Source of the DNA: Akkermansiaceae bacterium
GTDB lineage: Bacteria > Verrucomicrobiota > Verrucomicrobiia > Verrucomicrobiales > Akkermansiaceae
Direction: 5' to 3'
Assembly: GCA_022424905.1 (NCBI GenBank)
Contig: JAKMGP010000198.1
Location: forward strand, 1 to 34,062
Length of the DNA stretch: 34,062 nt
Made by a program: the position numbers and the translations under genes. The notes under the pieces were generated by a model. The model was not told where the DNA came from. It made no database searches and saw nothing but the letters and a program-made list of their open reading frames with translations. Shown piece after piece: positions 26,412-33,589 of the stretch (position 1 is its first letter; every line of letters begins with the position of its first letter).

Positions 26412-26831
26412 GTGGGGTGATCCTTTATCGGGATTAGAAAAACGGCAAAGAGGATTGGGGATCCTATCAAGTCGGTCGTTGATCATGTTGGTAGAAACGT
26501 GACTCCTTTGAAGATCTTTCTTTTAATCCCTGATAAGACTGAGAGTGAGGCCCTCTCATCGCGGCGGCGGCTCTTTTGTGAAGTAGATGAGGGTAAGTGG
26601 CGCGCAAAATCATAAAAGCGGCTCCAGAGACCAATCCGGAGCCGCTTCGCACAAAGCCGGTTGATCTCCCGAGGGAGGGAAAATCGGCATTATCGTTATA
26701 ACTTCCCAGAAAACGTAGCTGGAGGGGCGGTTTTGTCTACGGATGAATAAAAAAACCTGCAATTCTTAGTGGGAACCGCCCAAAATTTCTAAAAAAGTAT
26801 TTCAGGGTTAATGATAATGAGGGAGTTACGA
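26412..26831. other. 420-base intergenic region between PSD1 (-) and ABC exporter (-)
   Basis: No convincing gene. It holds the AAAGGA ribosome site of the PSD1 gene (26421-26426), presumably its promoter, the ABC-gene terminator (26614-26647), and an imperfectly understood inverted repeat GGGCGGTT (26725-26732) / AACCGCCC (26774-26781) with a 41-base A/T-rich loop. Confidence 0.6.
26614..26647 (-). terminator. Probable terminator of the ABC exporter transcript
   Basis: AAGCGGCTCC (26616-26625) and GGAGCCGCTT (26638-26647) pair perfectly over 10 bp with a 12-base loop. Read on the minus strand, the stem is followed by TTTTATGATTTT. It is 185 bases after the ABC gene stop. There is no T tract on the plus side, so it acts leftward only. 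Confidence 0.7.
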
Positions 26832-28547
26832 CTATTTGATAGTGTTAGCCAACTCCGCAAATTTTCCTCCTTGATTGATGAGCTCGTCGTAGGGCCCTTC
26901 CTCAATGACACGTCCTTTTTGCAGAACGTAGATACGATCGGCGTTCTGAATAGTCGAGAGTCGGTGAGCAATCACGATAGAGGTGCGGTTTTTCATTAAT
27001 TCATCAAGCGCCTGTTGGATAAGAAGTTCGGTCTGGTTGTCGACTGAAGCCGTTGCTTCATCGAGAAGAAGAATGGGAGGGTCTTTAAGGAGGGCCCGAG
27101 CGATTGACAGGCGCTGCTTTTCTCCGCCTGAGAGTTTCACGCCTCGCTCCCCGACATTGGTATCGAGTTGACCTGGTAGCGCGCGAACAAATTCGCTGGC
27201 CTTGGCGGCTTCAAGAGCTTTCCAGATGGCATCGTCATTAGCGTGGCGATCTGCTAGCGAGAGATTTTCGCGCACTGTTCCGTTGAAAAGAAAAGCTTCC
27301 TGAGTCACATAGCCAATGGCATCCCGCAGTGACCCTTTTGCGAGGGTGTTTAGTTCTTTCCCATCAATCAGAACAGAGCCGTCGTCGTATTCGTAAAATC
27401 GGCAAAGCAGGTTGACGATTGTTGACTTTCCAGCACCGGTGGAGCCGGCCAAAGCGATCGTCTGTCCGGGTTCTGCGATGAGGGAGACATCGTCGAGCGT
27501 TGGTTGGTCTTCATCGTAAGAAAAACTAACGTTGTTAAATTCGACCGCGCCTCTGACGGGTCGGGGGAGAGGGTCTCCACTCGCGGCGTCTGGTTCATCA
27601 TTAGAGTCGAGAATTTCAAAAACACGGTCTGCGGCGGCACGAGAAGACAGAGCCATCTGATTGAGCTGGTGGAGCTTGCTGACTGGCTCGTAGAACAAAG
27701 AAAGAAGTAAAAAGAAGGTCAGGAGTTCATCAAATTGCATGGTGCCTTGCATCACCGCATATCCTCCAAACCCGAGAACTAGGACGTATCCCGTGCTGTT
27801 GAAGAACGACATGCTCGGATTGTAAAAAGCCCACCATTTCATGATTCGCAAGGTGGCCTTGCGGAGCGCGCTTGAAAGCCCATTGAAATGTTCGTGTTCA
27901 TCTTTTTCCGCGGCGTAGGCTTTGATCTGGCGAATCCCAGCAATATTGTCGTGCAATACTGCGTTTAGGTCGGAGGAAGCATCACGCTGCGCCTTGTATC
28001 GCCCTCGAGCCTTTCGAGTGTAAATCCACGCCCCCATTACTAGGAAGGGAATTGGAAGAGTGGCCCATAATGCAACCGTGGGATCCAACCAATACATCGT
28101 GATTCCAACCGCGAGGATTTGAATGATCGAAATAAGACCTAACTCAATTCCATCGATTAGAATTCGCTCCATCGCGGTTACGTCTTCGACGACCCGAGTC
28201 ATGATATCCCCGGTGCGGCGGCTATCGAACCATCGCAGTGGGAGTCTTTGAATCTTACGGTAGAGGTCAGAGCGGATATCAAAAATCACCCGTTGCTCAA
28301 AGTGGTTGTTCAAAATGATGCGGGCGCAATTTAGAGCATCCTTGATAAAAAAGCTCAGGAGGCCGATCAAGACCCAGGGGAGAAAGACATCAAATTGTCG
28401 ATTCGGAATGATGTCCCCGGTGATGTGCTTGGTGACGAGCGGGAATACGATGACTGAGGCCGCCATTATAGAGGCGCACAGGAACTGAGATCCCCCGAGA
28501 AGGGGGTATCTTTTTAAATAACCAATAACACGCAGGACGCTCGACAC
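26832..28547 (-). CDS. MsbA-like ABC exporter (fused permease and ATPase)
   Basis: 571-residue half-transporter that works as a homodimer in the inner membrane, with a type I ABC exporter membrane domain (about 1-310; hydrophobic segments near 18-40, 55-75, 135-175, 245-290). The ATPase domain runs from about 335 to 571: Walker A GSTGAGKST (368-376), Q-loop VTQEAFLFNGTV, signature LSGGEKQRL (472-480), Walker B PILLLDEATAS with D496/E497, and the H-loop His in VIAHRLST. The sequence looks MsbA/lipid-exporter-like (YKAQRDASSDLNAVLHDNIAGI is typical), but the substrate cannot be fixed. It is monocistronic and divergent from the coiled-coil genes. Confidence 0.93.
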   Translation of the reverse strand: MSSVLRVIGYLKRYPLLGGSQFLCASIMAASVIVFPLVTKHITGDIIPNRQFDVFLPWVLIGLLSFFIKDALNCARIILNNHFEQRVIFDIRSDLYRKIQRLPLRWFDSRRTGDIMTRVVEDVTAMERILIDGIELGLISIIQILAVGITMYWLDPTVALWATLPIPFLVMGAWIYTRKARGRYKAQRDASSDLNAVLHDNIAGIRQIKAYAAEKDEHEHFNGLSSALRKATLRIMKWWAFYNPSMSFFNSTGYVLVLGFGGYAVMQGTMQFDELLTFFLLLSLFYEPVSKLHQLNQMALSSRAAADRVFEILDSNDEPDAASGDPLPRPVRGAVEFNNVSFSYDEDQPTLDDVSLIAEPGQTIALAGSTGAGKSTIVNLLCRFYEYDDGSVLIDGKELNTLAKGSLRDAIGYVTQEAFLFNGTVRENLSLADRHANDDAIWKALEAAKASEFVRALPGQLDTNVGERGVKLSGGEKQRLSIARALLKDPPILLLDEATASVDNQTELLIQQALDELMKNRTSIVIAHRLSTIQNADRIYVLQKGRVIEEGPYDELINQGGKFAELANTIK

Positions 28548-28650
28548 GCCGGCAAATTGTCTTCTTCCACCGCAGATGCAAGCGATAGAGTGTAAAAGTC
28601 AGCTACTTATTGAGAATAATTCATTTTTCGGTGAATTTTCTGATTGCCGG

Positions 28651-29490
28651 ATGGCCGCCAACACCGATAGCTTATTTCAAACACCACCTTACGACAAACA
28701 TCCCATGGTTAATACTTTAGGCACACTAACAGCAATCGTCCTCGCATTCTCGGCTTTCGTGGCCTACAAGAATAAAGGGGAGTTCGTAATACAAGTCGCA
28801 GCAGTTGAGAAACAAAATGCCGATAAGACCGTAAATACAAAGACCTTTAACGGTCTCGTTGACGACATCGCAAAGCTCGAAGCTACGCAACAAGAGGCAA
28901 TCGGAAAACGTGATGGCCTTCGCGCCGAGGTCGAGAAGCAGACTGCGGCTAATGATGCTGTCCAGGCTGAAATCGATAACAAGCAAAAGGAGCTTGATTC
29001 GACTAAGAATGAGGTCGCCGATGCTCAAGAGAAATTGAAAGAACTTGGTGACCTTGAGGAGCTTGCTCCAAAGATTGAGCGTCTTCAGGCTTCTATCGCT
29101 GAGCTTAAAGGACAGGTTGCAACTTTGAATACGGAGATCGAGCGCCTTCGCGGTGAAAAGACAAGCACCGGTCAGGTTCTTGTTGCTGCGAAGACCAAGC
29201 AAAGCCAGATGACTTCTGGTCAGTCTTTCCCGACTATGAAGACCACTATCCGATCTATTGATCGTCGCCTTGGAATTGTCACTCTTGCGGCAGGAATACG
29301 TTCTGGTGTGATCGGCGGCTCTCGGGTTGCTGTGATTCGCGGGGGAGAGAAAATCGCTGAACTCAATGTGAAGGCCGTCTCCGCCAACCTAGCGACGGCA
29401 GATGTCATTCAAAGCTCCCTCCAAGAAGGTGTCGATGTTGCGCCGGGTGATATCGTGATCCCAGTCGAATCTGCTACAAGCGGAAACTAG
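28651..29490 (+). CDS. Membrane-anchored coiled-coil protein, paralogue 1
   Basis: Not a family I recognise. From the ATG at 28651 it is 279 residues: a short cytoplasmic start, one membrane segment about 21-40 (TLGTLTAIVLAFSAFVAY), a long coiled coil about 65-180 with heptad-like charged runs (EKLKELGDLEELAPKIERLQ, TLNTEIERLRGEK), then a compact C-terminal beta-type domain of about 75 residues. In that domain, MKTTIRSIDRRLGIVTLAAG is followed by RSGVIGGSRVAVIRGGEKIAELNVK and GDIVI. ATG 28705 (MVNTLGTLTA) is an alternative start. The C-terminal domain aligns by eye with that of the next gene, 50 bases downstream, so they are tandem paralogues, probably envelope structural or tethering proteins. 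Confidence 0.8.
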   Translation: MAANTDSLFQTPPYDKHPMVNTLGTLTAIVLAFSAFVAYKNKGEFVIQVAAVEKQNADKTVNTKTFNGLVDDIAKLEATQQEAIGKRDGLRAEVEKQTAANDAVQAEIDNKQKELDSTKNEVADAQEKLKELGDLEELAPKIERLQASIAELKGQVATLNTEIERLRGEKTSTGQVLVAAKTKQSQMTSGQSFPTMKTTIRSIDRRLGIVTLAAGIRSGVIGGSRVAVIRGGEKIAELNVKAVSANLATADVIQSSLQEGVDVAPGDIVIPVESATSGN

Positions 29491-29540
29491 ATTTTACAAA
29501 CATAGTCAAAAACACATTTTACCTACGAACCTAGTATCTT

Positions 29541-30344
29541 ATGATTAAAGAAATTCTTACTTACTCCATCGCAATTGTCGCTATCGCTGCGTCTGGTTTC
29601 TTTGGCTGGTCCGCCAAAGAAAAATATACAAAAACGACCGAGGAGCGAATAATCTTGGAAGGTGAAAACAAGAATCTGAGTCTGAGCATCTCGAAAAAGG
29701 ACGACGAGAAGGATACTGCGATTCAAGCTAAAGACCTCGCCTTAGATGAGCAGGCCAAGGCTGGGGCTGAGTTAGAGTCAGCAAAGTCCAAGGGGACTGA
29801 GCAAGCTAACACTCTTGATGCGGTGAGTGGTGACCTCGAGGCTGCTGTGGCTGAGAAGAAGAAAATCGATGCTTCCATGGAAGCGCTTCGCGGAAAGTTT
29901 CCTGGGATCGAGCTTGAAGAGGTCCCTCGCGTTGTGAAAGACATGGAGGCGAACCAAAAGAAGCTCGTCGGTGAAGAGGAGGATGCAAGTCTCGTCAAAA
30001 AGCGCCTTGAGGAAGATATCGCAAAAAACCTCGCTGAGAGCAGCCGTATAGTCGAAAAGATCAATCAGAGTATCAAGCGTGTCGAAGGGAATACTTTCCA
30101 AGCGACGATCGTCGCAGTTGATAATGACTGGAATTTCGTAGTGATTGGAGCAGGTGAGAAATCCGGTCTTACCGGCGACTCAAAACTCCTGATTCAACGC
30201 GACGGACGGCTTCTTGGTAAGCTTCTTATCTCGAAGCTTGAGCCAAACACGGCTGTTGCTGATGTCGAGCCAGGCAGCCTTCGAAATGGCGTCGCTCTCC
30301 AAGCTGGAGACCAGGTTATCCTCGAAAGTGTTAGCTCAAACTAG
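29541..30344 (+). CDS. Membrane-anchored coiled-coil protein, paralogue 2
   Basis: 267 residues with the same architecture as the preceding gene: an N-terminal membrane anchor about 5-24 (ILTYSIAIVAIAASGFFGWS), a coiled coil about 30-180 (ENKNLSLSISKKDDEKDTA, EAAVAEKKKIDASMEALRG), and a C-terminal domain FQATIVAVDNDWNFVVIGAG followed by KSGLTGDSKLLIQRDGRLLG and GDQVI. Shared features with paralogue 1 are the order x-T-I-x-x-V/I-D, G-x-x-S-G-V/L-x-G-x-S/D, an R-x-G/D-x-x-I/L-x-x-L strand, the A-x-A-D-V segment and a final G-D-x-V-I. Its stop is followed 25 bases later by a strong terminator, so the pair is one transcription unit. Function unknown. Confidence 0.82.
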   Translation: MIKEILTYSIAIVAIAASGFFGWSAKEKYTKTTEERIILEGENKNLSLSISKKDDEKDTAIQAKDLALDEQAKAGAELESAKSKGTEQANTLDAVSGDLEAAVAEKKKIDASMEALRGKFPGIELEEVPRVVKDMEANQKKLVGEEEDASLVKKRLEEDIAKNLAESSRIVEKINQSIKRVEGNTFQATIVAVDNDWNFVVIGAGEKSGLTGDSKLLIQRDGRLLGKLLISKLEPNTAVADVEPGSLRNGVALQAGDQVILESVSSN

Positions 30345-30369
30345 CGCGGAGATTACTCCGTAATTTTCG

Positions 30370-30402
30370 AAAGGCGGCTCTTGTTGAGTCGCCTTTTTTT
30401 TT
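30370..30402 (+). terminator. Rho-independent terminator after the coiled-coil pair
   Basis: AAAGGCGGCTC (30370-30380) pairs with GAGTCGCCTTT (30386 onward, one G-T wobble) around a TTGTT loop, followed by an uninterrupted T tract to 30402. Confidence 0.92.
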
Positions 30403-30489
30403 GTCTCAAAAAAAGTTTAGAATTGGATGCGCTTACCATTGACGAAGGTCAATTGAGGTGTTCATATCCAGCCCGTTCAACCGAGCGCC

Positions 30490-30580
30490 GGACCGGTGGC
30501 TGAGTGGTTGAAAGCGCTCCCCTGCTAAGGGAGTATACGTCAAAAGCGTATCGAGGGTTCGAATCCCTCCCGGTCCGCCA
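30490..30580 (+). tRNA. tRNA-Ser(GCU)
   Basis: A class II tRNA folds by eye. Acceptor GGACCGG (30490-30496) pairs with CCGGTCC (30570-30576), followed by discriminator G and an encoded CCA (30578-30580). The anticodon stem CTCCC/GGGAG encloses loop CTGCTAA with anticodon GCU, reading AGC/AGU serine codons. A long variable arm (TACGTCAAAAGCGTA) and a T arm GAGGG-TTCGAAT-CCCTC complete it. It is flanked by terminators on both sides, so it is an independent transcript. Antisense ORFs here are tRNA shadows. It is not the selenocysteine tRNA (anticodon would be UCA). Confidence 0.97.
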
Positions 30581-30586
30581 TATTTC

Positions 30587-30625
30587 AAAGCCCTTCTTCT
30601 CAATGAGTTGGAGGGCTTTCCTTTT
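30587..30625 (+). terminator. Terminator after tRNA-Ser
   Basis: AAAGCCCT (30587-30594), extended by a T-G wobble and a C-G pair, pairs with AGGGCTTT (30612-30619). CCTTTT follows. Confidence 0.75.
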
Positions 30626-30772
30626 GTAAAGGTGGGGGAGTGATACACCTTTAGGTAAGATTTGAAGAGGTTTCATAAGCTTTCGTAATGACATCGTATC
30701 GATAGTCTTTGTTTTCGAGCAGTATCAGTCACACCCTTGTTTTGGGGTTCTAGTCGACCTTAAGTTGTCTTG

Positions 30773-31025
30773 ATGAAAGACAAGAAGCAAACGGATAAGA
30801 AGAAGGGAAAGAACTACGGCCAATCTTATTCCACGGAGGGATCTGGGAGTATCAGATGCTCTGAAATCTACAATGGAACATCTTTACTGGTATGAGGGGC
30901 AATTGGACCTGAGGAAGGAAGAGAAACCAGGCACAGCTGCCTTAGCCGCTATCGCTGCGTGTTTCGGGGTGAGTCGTTTCGACGAGATAGTCGACGAGGC
31001 GAAAGAAAAAGGCGCTATACCGTGA
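30773..31025 (+). pseudogene. Small protein gene with an apparent single-base frameshift
   Basis: From the ATG at 30773 one frame reads a Lys-rich start (MKDKKQTDKKKGKNYGQ) and stops at 30895 after 40 codons. The neighbouring frame then carries a protein-like stretch: SDALKSTMEHLYWYEGQLDL, then KPGTAALAAIAACFGVSRF and DEIVDEAKEKGAIP, ending TGA at 31023. Removing one G from the GGG at 30838-30840 joins them into an 83-residue product through STEDLGVSD. I do not recognise the family. Alternatives are a real 50-residue gene starting at the internal ATG 30873, a sequencing error, or programmed frameshifting. No strong Shine-Dalgarno is present. Confidence 0.4.
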
Positions 31026-31037
31026 GCGCATGAGGGC

Positions 31038-31166
31038 TTAGGCACTTTTTGGAAGAGCCTTGTTCTGGTTGAATGGCAGACAGCAATCCTGATAGCTTTT
31101 TTTGCTCTTGCAGGGGCAAAGAGAAAGGTGGCGCTCTTTTGAAATTTTTTCGAAGGCTTCGGGCAC
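31038..31166 (-). CDS. SEC-C zinc-motif mini-protein
   Basis: The minus strand encodes a short frame ending CPCKSKKSYQDCCLPFN, a perfect SEC-C zinc-binding motif (C-x-C-x8-C-C; cysteines 17, 19, 28, 29), known from the SecA C-terminus and from many small stand-alone proteins. The frame opens after a TAG just upstream of 31179. The only usual start is GTG at 31166, giving 42 residues (MPEAFEKISKERHLSLCPCK at the start). It could be a complete mini-protein or the surviving end of a longer gene. The T-rich plus-strand run at about 31100 is the reverse of its Lys codons. No clear ribosome site. Role unknown. Confidence 0.55.
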   Translation of the reverse strand: MPEAFEKISKERHLSLCPCKSKKSYQDCCLPFNQNKALPKSA

Positions 31167-31509
31167 TGGAGAGTGTTGGAAGCATGAGGGCTAATTGTAA
31201 TCTGTTCTTTCCCGGAGAGCGGGAGATCGGATTGTCTCTCGAATGAAAAAGCTAATCTTTTGAATCTGCAATGTGCTTCGTAGCGAAGACCTTTCGCCTA
31301 GGCTGGCTGCTAGGAATTTGCTTTTGGCGGAAAGGCCGTGAAGAACGGGTTTCGGCGGAGTTCATGGGGGAGAAAGAGGGTGGGTTTCACACCCGACAAC
31401 TACGAGACTTTTGGCTAGTGGCCAAAGGTGAACCACCGGGGTGCCAGCTTCTGCCTTGTTATTGCGTGTGACTCTATTAATCCTTTGACCTAACGATTCG
31501 GTTCTTCGT
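31167..31509. other. Gene-free stretch
   Basis: I see no credible gene here. A 66-codon open frame (31271-31471) has no family look and a Cys/Trp-rich, out-of-frame-like composition. A 6-bp hairpin, TTTGGC/GCCAAA (31410-31426), is present without a T tract. Confidence 0.5.
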
Positions 31510-33111
31510 CTATTCTGTGAATCGAAACGAAAATAGATCGGCCTGGTTCAGGACGAAACGCAGATGGATTTGCTTGCCTGCGAGATTACTTAAATCGTCT
31601 GCCCCTTTCCATGTGACCACAGCGTCTATATGATCGTCGGACAGCGGATTGCAGTCTTTCAACGCGAAACTTGGGATGGGGTGTTTTTCTCCATCTAGAA
31701 TCTCAACACGAATTTCTCCGGCTTGCCCGAGTTGGGCGTTGTAATTCACGGTCAATTTGTTGCCAGTGAAAATCAATGGTTTGGTGACGAGTTCGCCGTG
31801 TTCCGTCTCAGCGCGGACAGAGACAAAACCGTCCTTGCGGATTGTGAATCGGCGGACCCGGGGAAAGCTTCCGTCCTCGTGTGGTCCGTTTATACCTAGG
31901 TTCTCACTGGCGTACATTGAGAGTTTATCTGGCTCTTCAGGAAGCTCTACCATTTCCTGCCAAAGATGGTTAGATCGGATCTTGTGGCGATCAGCAGGTG
32001 CCGATTTTGGAATGACGGGATGTTCCATCCAGCGATAGAAGTGGAGACCGTCGCGGCTTGCCATTAGCATGGGGTCGACTGATCCATTGAACTGCGCCGG
32101 GAAGCCGAGGTAAATATGTGGTGCGCGTTTGTATGGCTTCACCTCGTTGGTGTAGAGGTGCTCTAAGTTCGTTCCTGGCCGCCCGTCGTCCCGATGATAG
32201 ATGAGCCACTGTGGCTTGGTCCAGTTAATGAAGTCTTTGGAGAAGGTCACAAGGATGTCACGTTTCCAGCCTGGAGCCTTGATGCCTGATTCGCCTGAGT
32301 CGTTACGTAGATGACGGAAATAGACGGCGTAGCGTTTTCGTTCGGCATCCCAAAACCCTTGGTTGCAGGAGTCCAAAGAATAGTCACTGCTAACAATCGG
32401 CCCGTCGCTTGCGACTTCCCAGTGGATGCCGTCAATGGATTGGTAGCCATAGAGGCCTGTCTTTCCGCAATGGTGCCCTTGTCCACTAAATCCTTTGTAT
32501 CTAGAGGCCGCCGGCGCTGCCGGATTCGTGTCTATAAACGGGTTGAATTGATGGGTAGCGATCCAGTCTCCGCTATCTTTTGCTTTAAAAGTGGTATCGT
32601 CAAAAAGGACGTTGTTTTGCTTAGACCCAATCCAATCGTAGATCCCAAGATTGGGTTTTTCGAAGGTGTGTCCATCCTTGCTGATCGCGTAACACAGACG
32701 CCCACCCGTAATTTTCATGTTTTTGTTCCACCCGTAGGTGTGGTGGCCCATATACCAGGCTTTGATGACTCCGTTGTCCTGAATATACTTTGCATACCGA
32801 CACCAAGGCCCCTCCCAATCAGCATCATGAGTCATGGCGACATCCGTGGTTTTATTCGTTGCGGGAGTCATCGCAAACAGTCGCCTTTTAGCGCTACCGC
32901 GCAGGGAGCCCAAGATGTAGTTGTCGACGAACAGCTCTCTGCGTGAACCGATTTCAAGCGGTTTTGAATCCAAAGTGGGTGCTTCAAAAGCGATGGGTTG
33001 CCGGGCTAGCTCCTGCCCTGTGTTGTCATCCGCCAGTAGGACTTTTATGTGTCCAAGCAAGACCAGCGAAACCAAAAGAATGTGGGTTCTTACGGGTATG
33101 AATCGTCTCAT
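31510..33111 (-). CDS. Secreted five-bladed-propeller glycosidase-like protein
   Basis: 533 residues with a signal peptide about 1-27 (ILLVSLVLLGHIKVLLA). After it comes EIGSRRELFVDNYILGSLRG, the opening typical of secreted planctomycete/verrucomicrobial proteins annotated as glycosyl hydrolase family 32/43-like. Blade-like repeats follow: GRLCYAISKDGHTFEKPNLG, YGYQSIDGIHWEVA, LVTFSKDFINWTKPQW, LMASRDGLHFYRWMEHPVI. The last 120 residues are beta-rich (DGFVSVRAETEHGELVTKPL, AGEIRVEILDGE), resembling an accessory module. Catalytic residues cannot be assigned by eye. Divergent from a sialidase-like gene, suggesting a glycan-degradation locus continuing to the right. Confidence 0.75.
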   Translation of the reverse strand: MRRFIPVRTHILLVSLVLLGHIKVLLADDNTGQELARQPIAFEAPTLDSKPLEIGSRRELFVDNYILGSLRGSAKRRLFAMTPATNKTTDVAMTHDADWEGPWCRYAKYIQDNGVIKAWYMGHHTYGWNKNMKITGGRLCYAISKDGHTFEKPNLGIYDWIGSKQNNVLFDDTTFKAKDSGDWIATHQFNPFIDTNPAAPAASRYKGFSGQGHHCGKTGLYGYQSIDGIHWEVASDGPIVSSDYSLDSCNQGFWDAERKRYAVYFRHLRNDSGESGIKAPGWKRDILVTFSKDFINWTKPQWLIYHRDDGRPGTNLEHLYTNEVKPYKRAPHIYLGFPAQFNGSVDPMLMASRDGLHFYRWMEHPVIPKSAPADRHKIRSNHLWQEMVELPEEPDKLSMYASENLGINGPHEDGSFPRVRRFTIRKDGFVSVRAETEHGELVTKPLIFTGNKLTVNYNAQLGQAGEIRVEILDGEKHPIPSFALKDCNPLSDDHIDAVVTWKGADDLSNLAGKQIHLRFVLNQADLFSFRFTE

Positions 33112-33167
33112 CTCATTTGACTGCTAGAAAATTACTTTTGGCGGGAAGGAGTTGGAGTCGCACTTGC

Positions 33168-33213
33168 GATTGGAATATAAAACCCAAGAAGATTGGAATA
33201 TAAAACCCAAGAA
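33168..33213. repeat. Two perfect tandem copies of a 23-bp unit
   Basis: Positions 33168-33190 and 33191-33213 are identical (unit starts GATTGGAATATAAAAC and ends CCAAGAA). It is a simple duplication, close to the start of the propeller gene on the minus strand. Confidence 0.95.
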
Positions 33214-33529
33214 AAGTGTTCACGCTCTAAAAATCAAATTACAAACCAATCGGAGTTACGCCCACCTTAAAGGCCCGAAAATCTCCTTTACCATATTATT
33301 TCGAGCGTGCGGCAGGTGTTCCCCCGGTAGGATGGGTAGAGTCTAATGCCTGACAAAACCTTTTGCTCCCACGGGTTTAAGGCTTCCCAAAGGATAGACC
33401 CTAGTTCGTCTTTACATGGAAGTGCCGATTTGGGCTGGTTGCGTTTGGTGTGAAAGTAATCAATTGAGTTTGATGCTGATTGGTCTCGACATCTGAACCT
33501 GTCAATTTTTGAGTATTGTCATCTCGCTT

Positions 33530-33555
33530 CCTAGGTCTGGGTATTCCAGACTAGG
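33530..33555 (+). promoter_or_regulatory. Inverted repeat in the leader of the sialidase-like gene
   Basis: CCTAGGTCTGG (33530-33540) and CCAGACTAGG (33546-33555) pair over 10 bp with one bulged G and a five-base loop, 34 bases before the start codon. It could be an operator or an mRNA hairpin; TTTCATTT follows, too weak for a clear terminator. Confidence 0.4.
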
Positions 33556-33589
33556 TTTCATTTCTAATGAATTACGAATAAGGAAAGCC

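Larger units (their letters stand above)
33112..33589. other. 478-base divergent intergenic region
   Basis: No credible gene; the 64-codon frame at 33152-33346 starts with TTG and spans a tandem repeat. The region contains a 23-bp tandem duplication (33168-33213) and a hairpin (33530-33555), and must hold promoters for both flanking genes. Confidence 0.6.

Noticed and set aside
30433-30694. Minus-strand ORFs of 71 and 81 codons (with GGPGGIRTLDTLLTY)
   Set aside because: These are the well-known antisense translations of a tRNA-Ser gene, often mis-annotated as proteins.
31271-31471. 66-codon plus-strand ORF in the gene-poor stretch
   Set aside because: No start signal, no family resemblance, composition rich in Trp/Cys as expected from random sequence.
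33168-33213. CRISPR-like repeat
   Set aside because: Only two directly abutting copies with no spacer; it is a simple tandem duplication.
33152-33346. 64-codon ORF across the tandem repeat
   Set aside because: TTG start, repeat-derived sequence and no domain.
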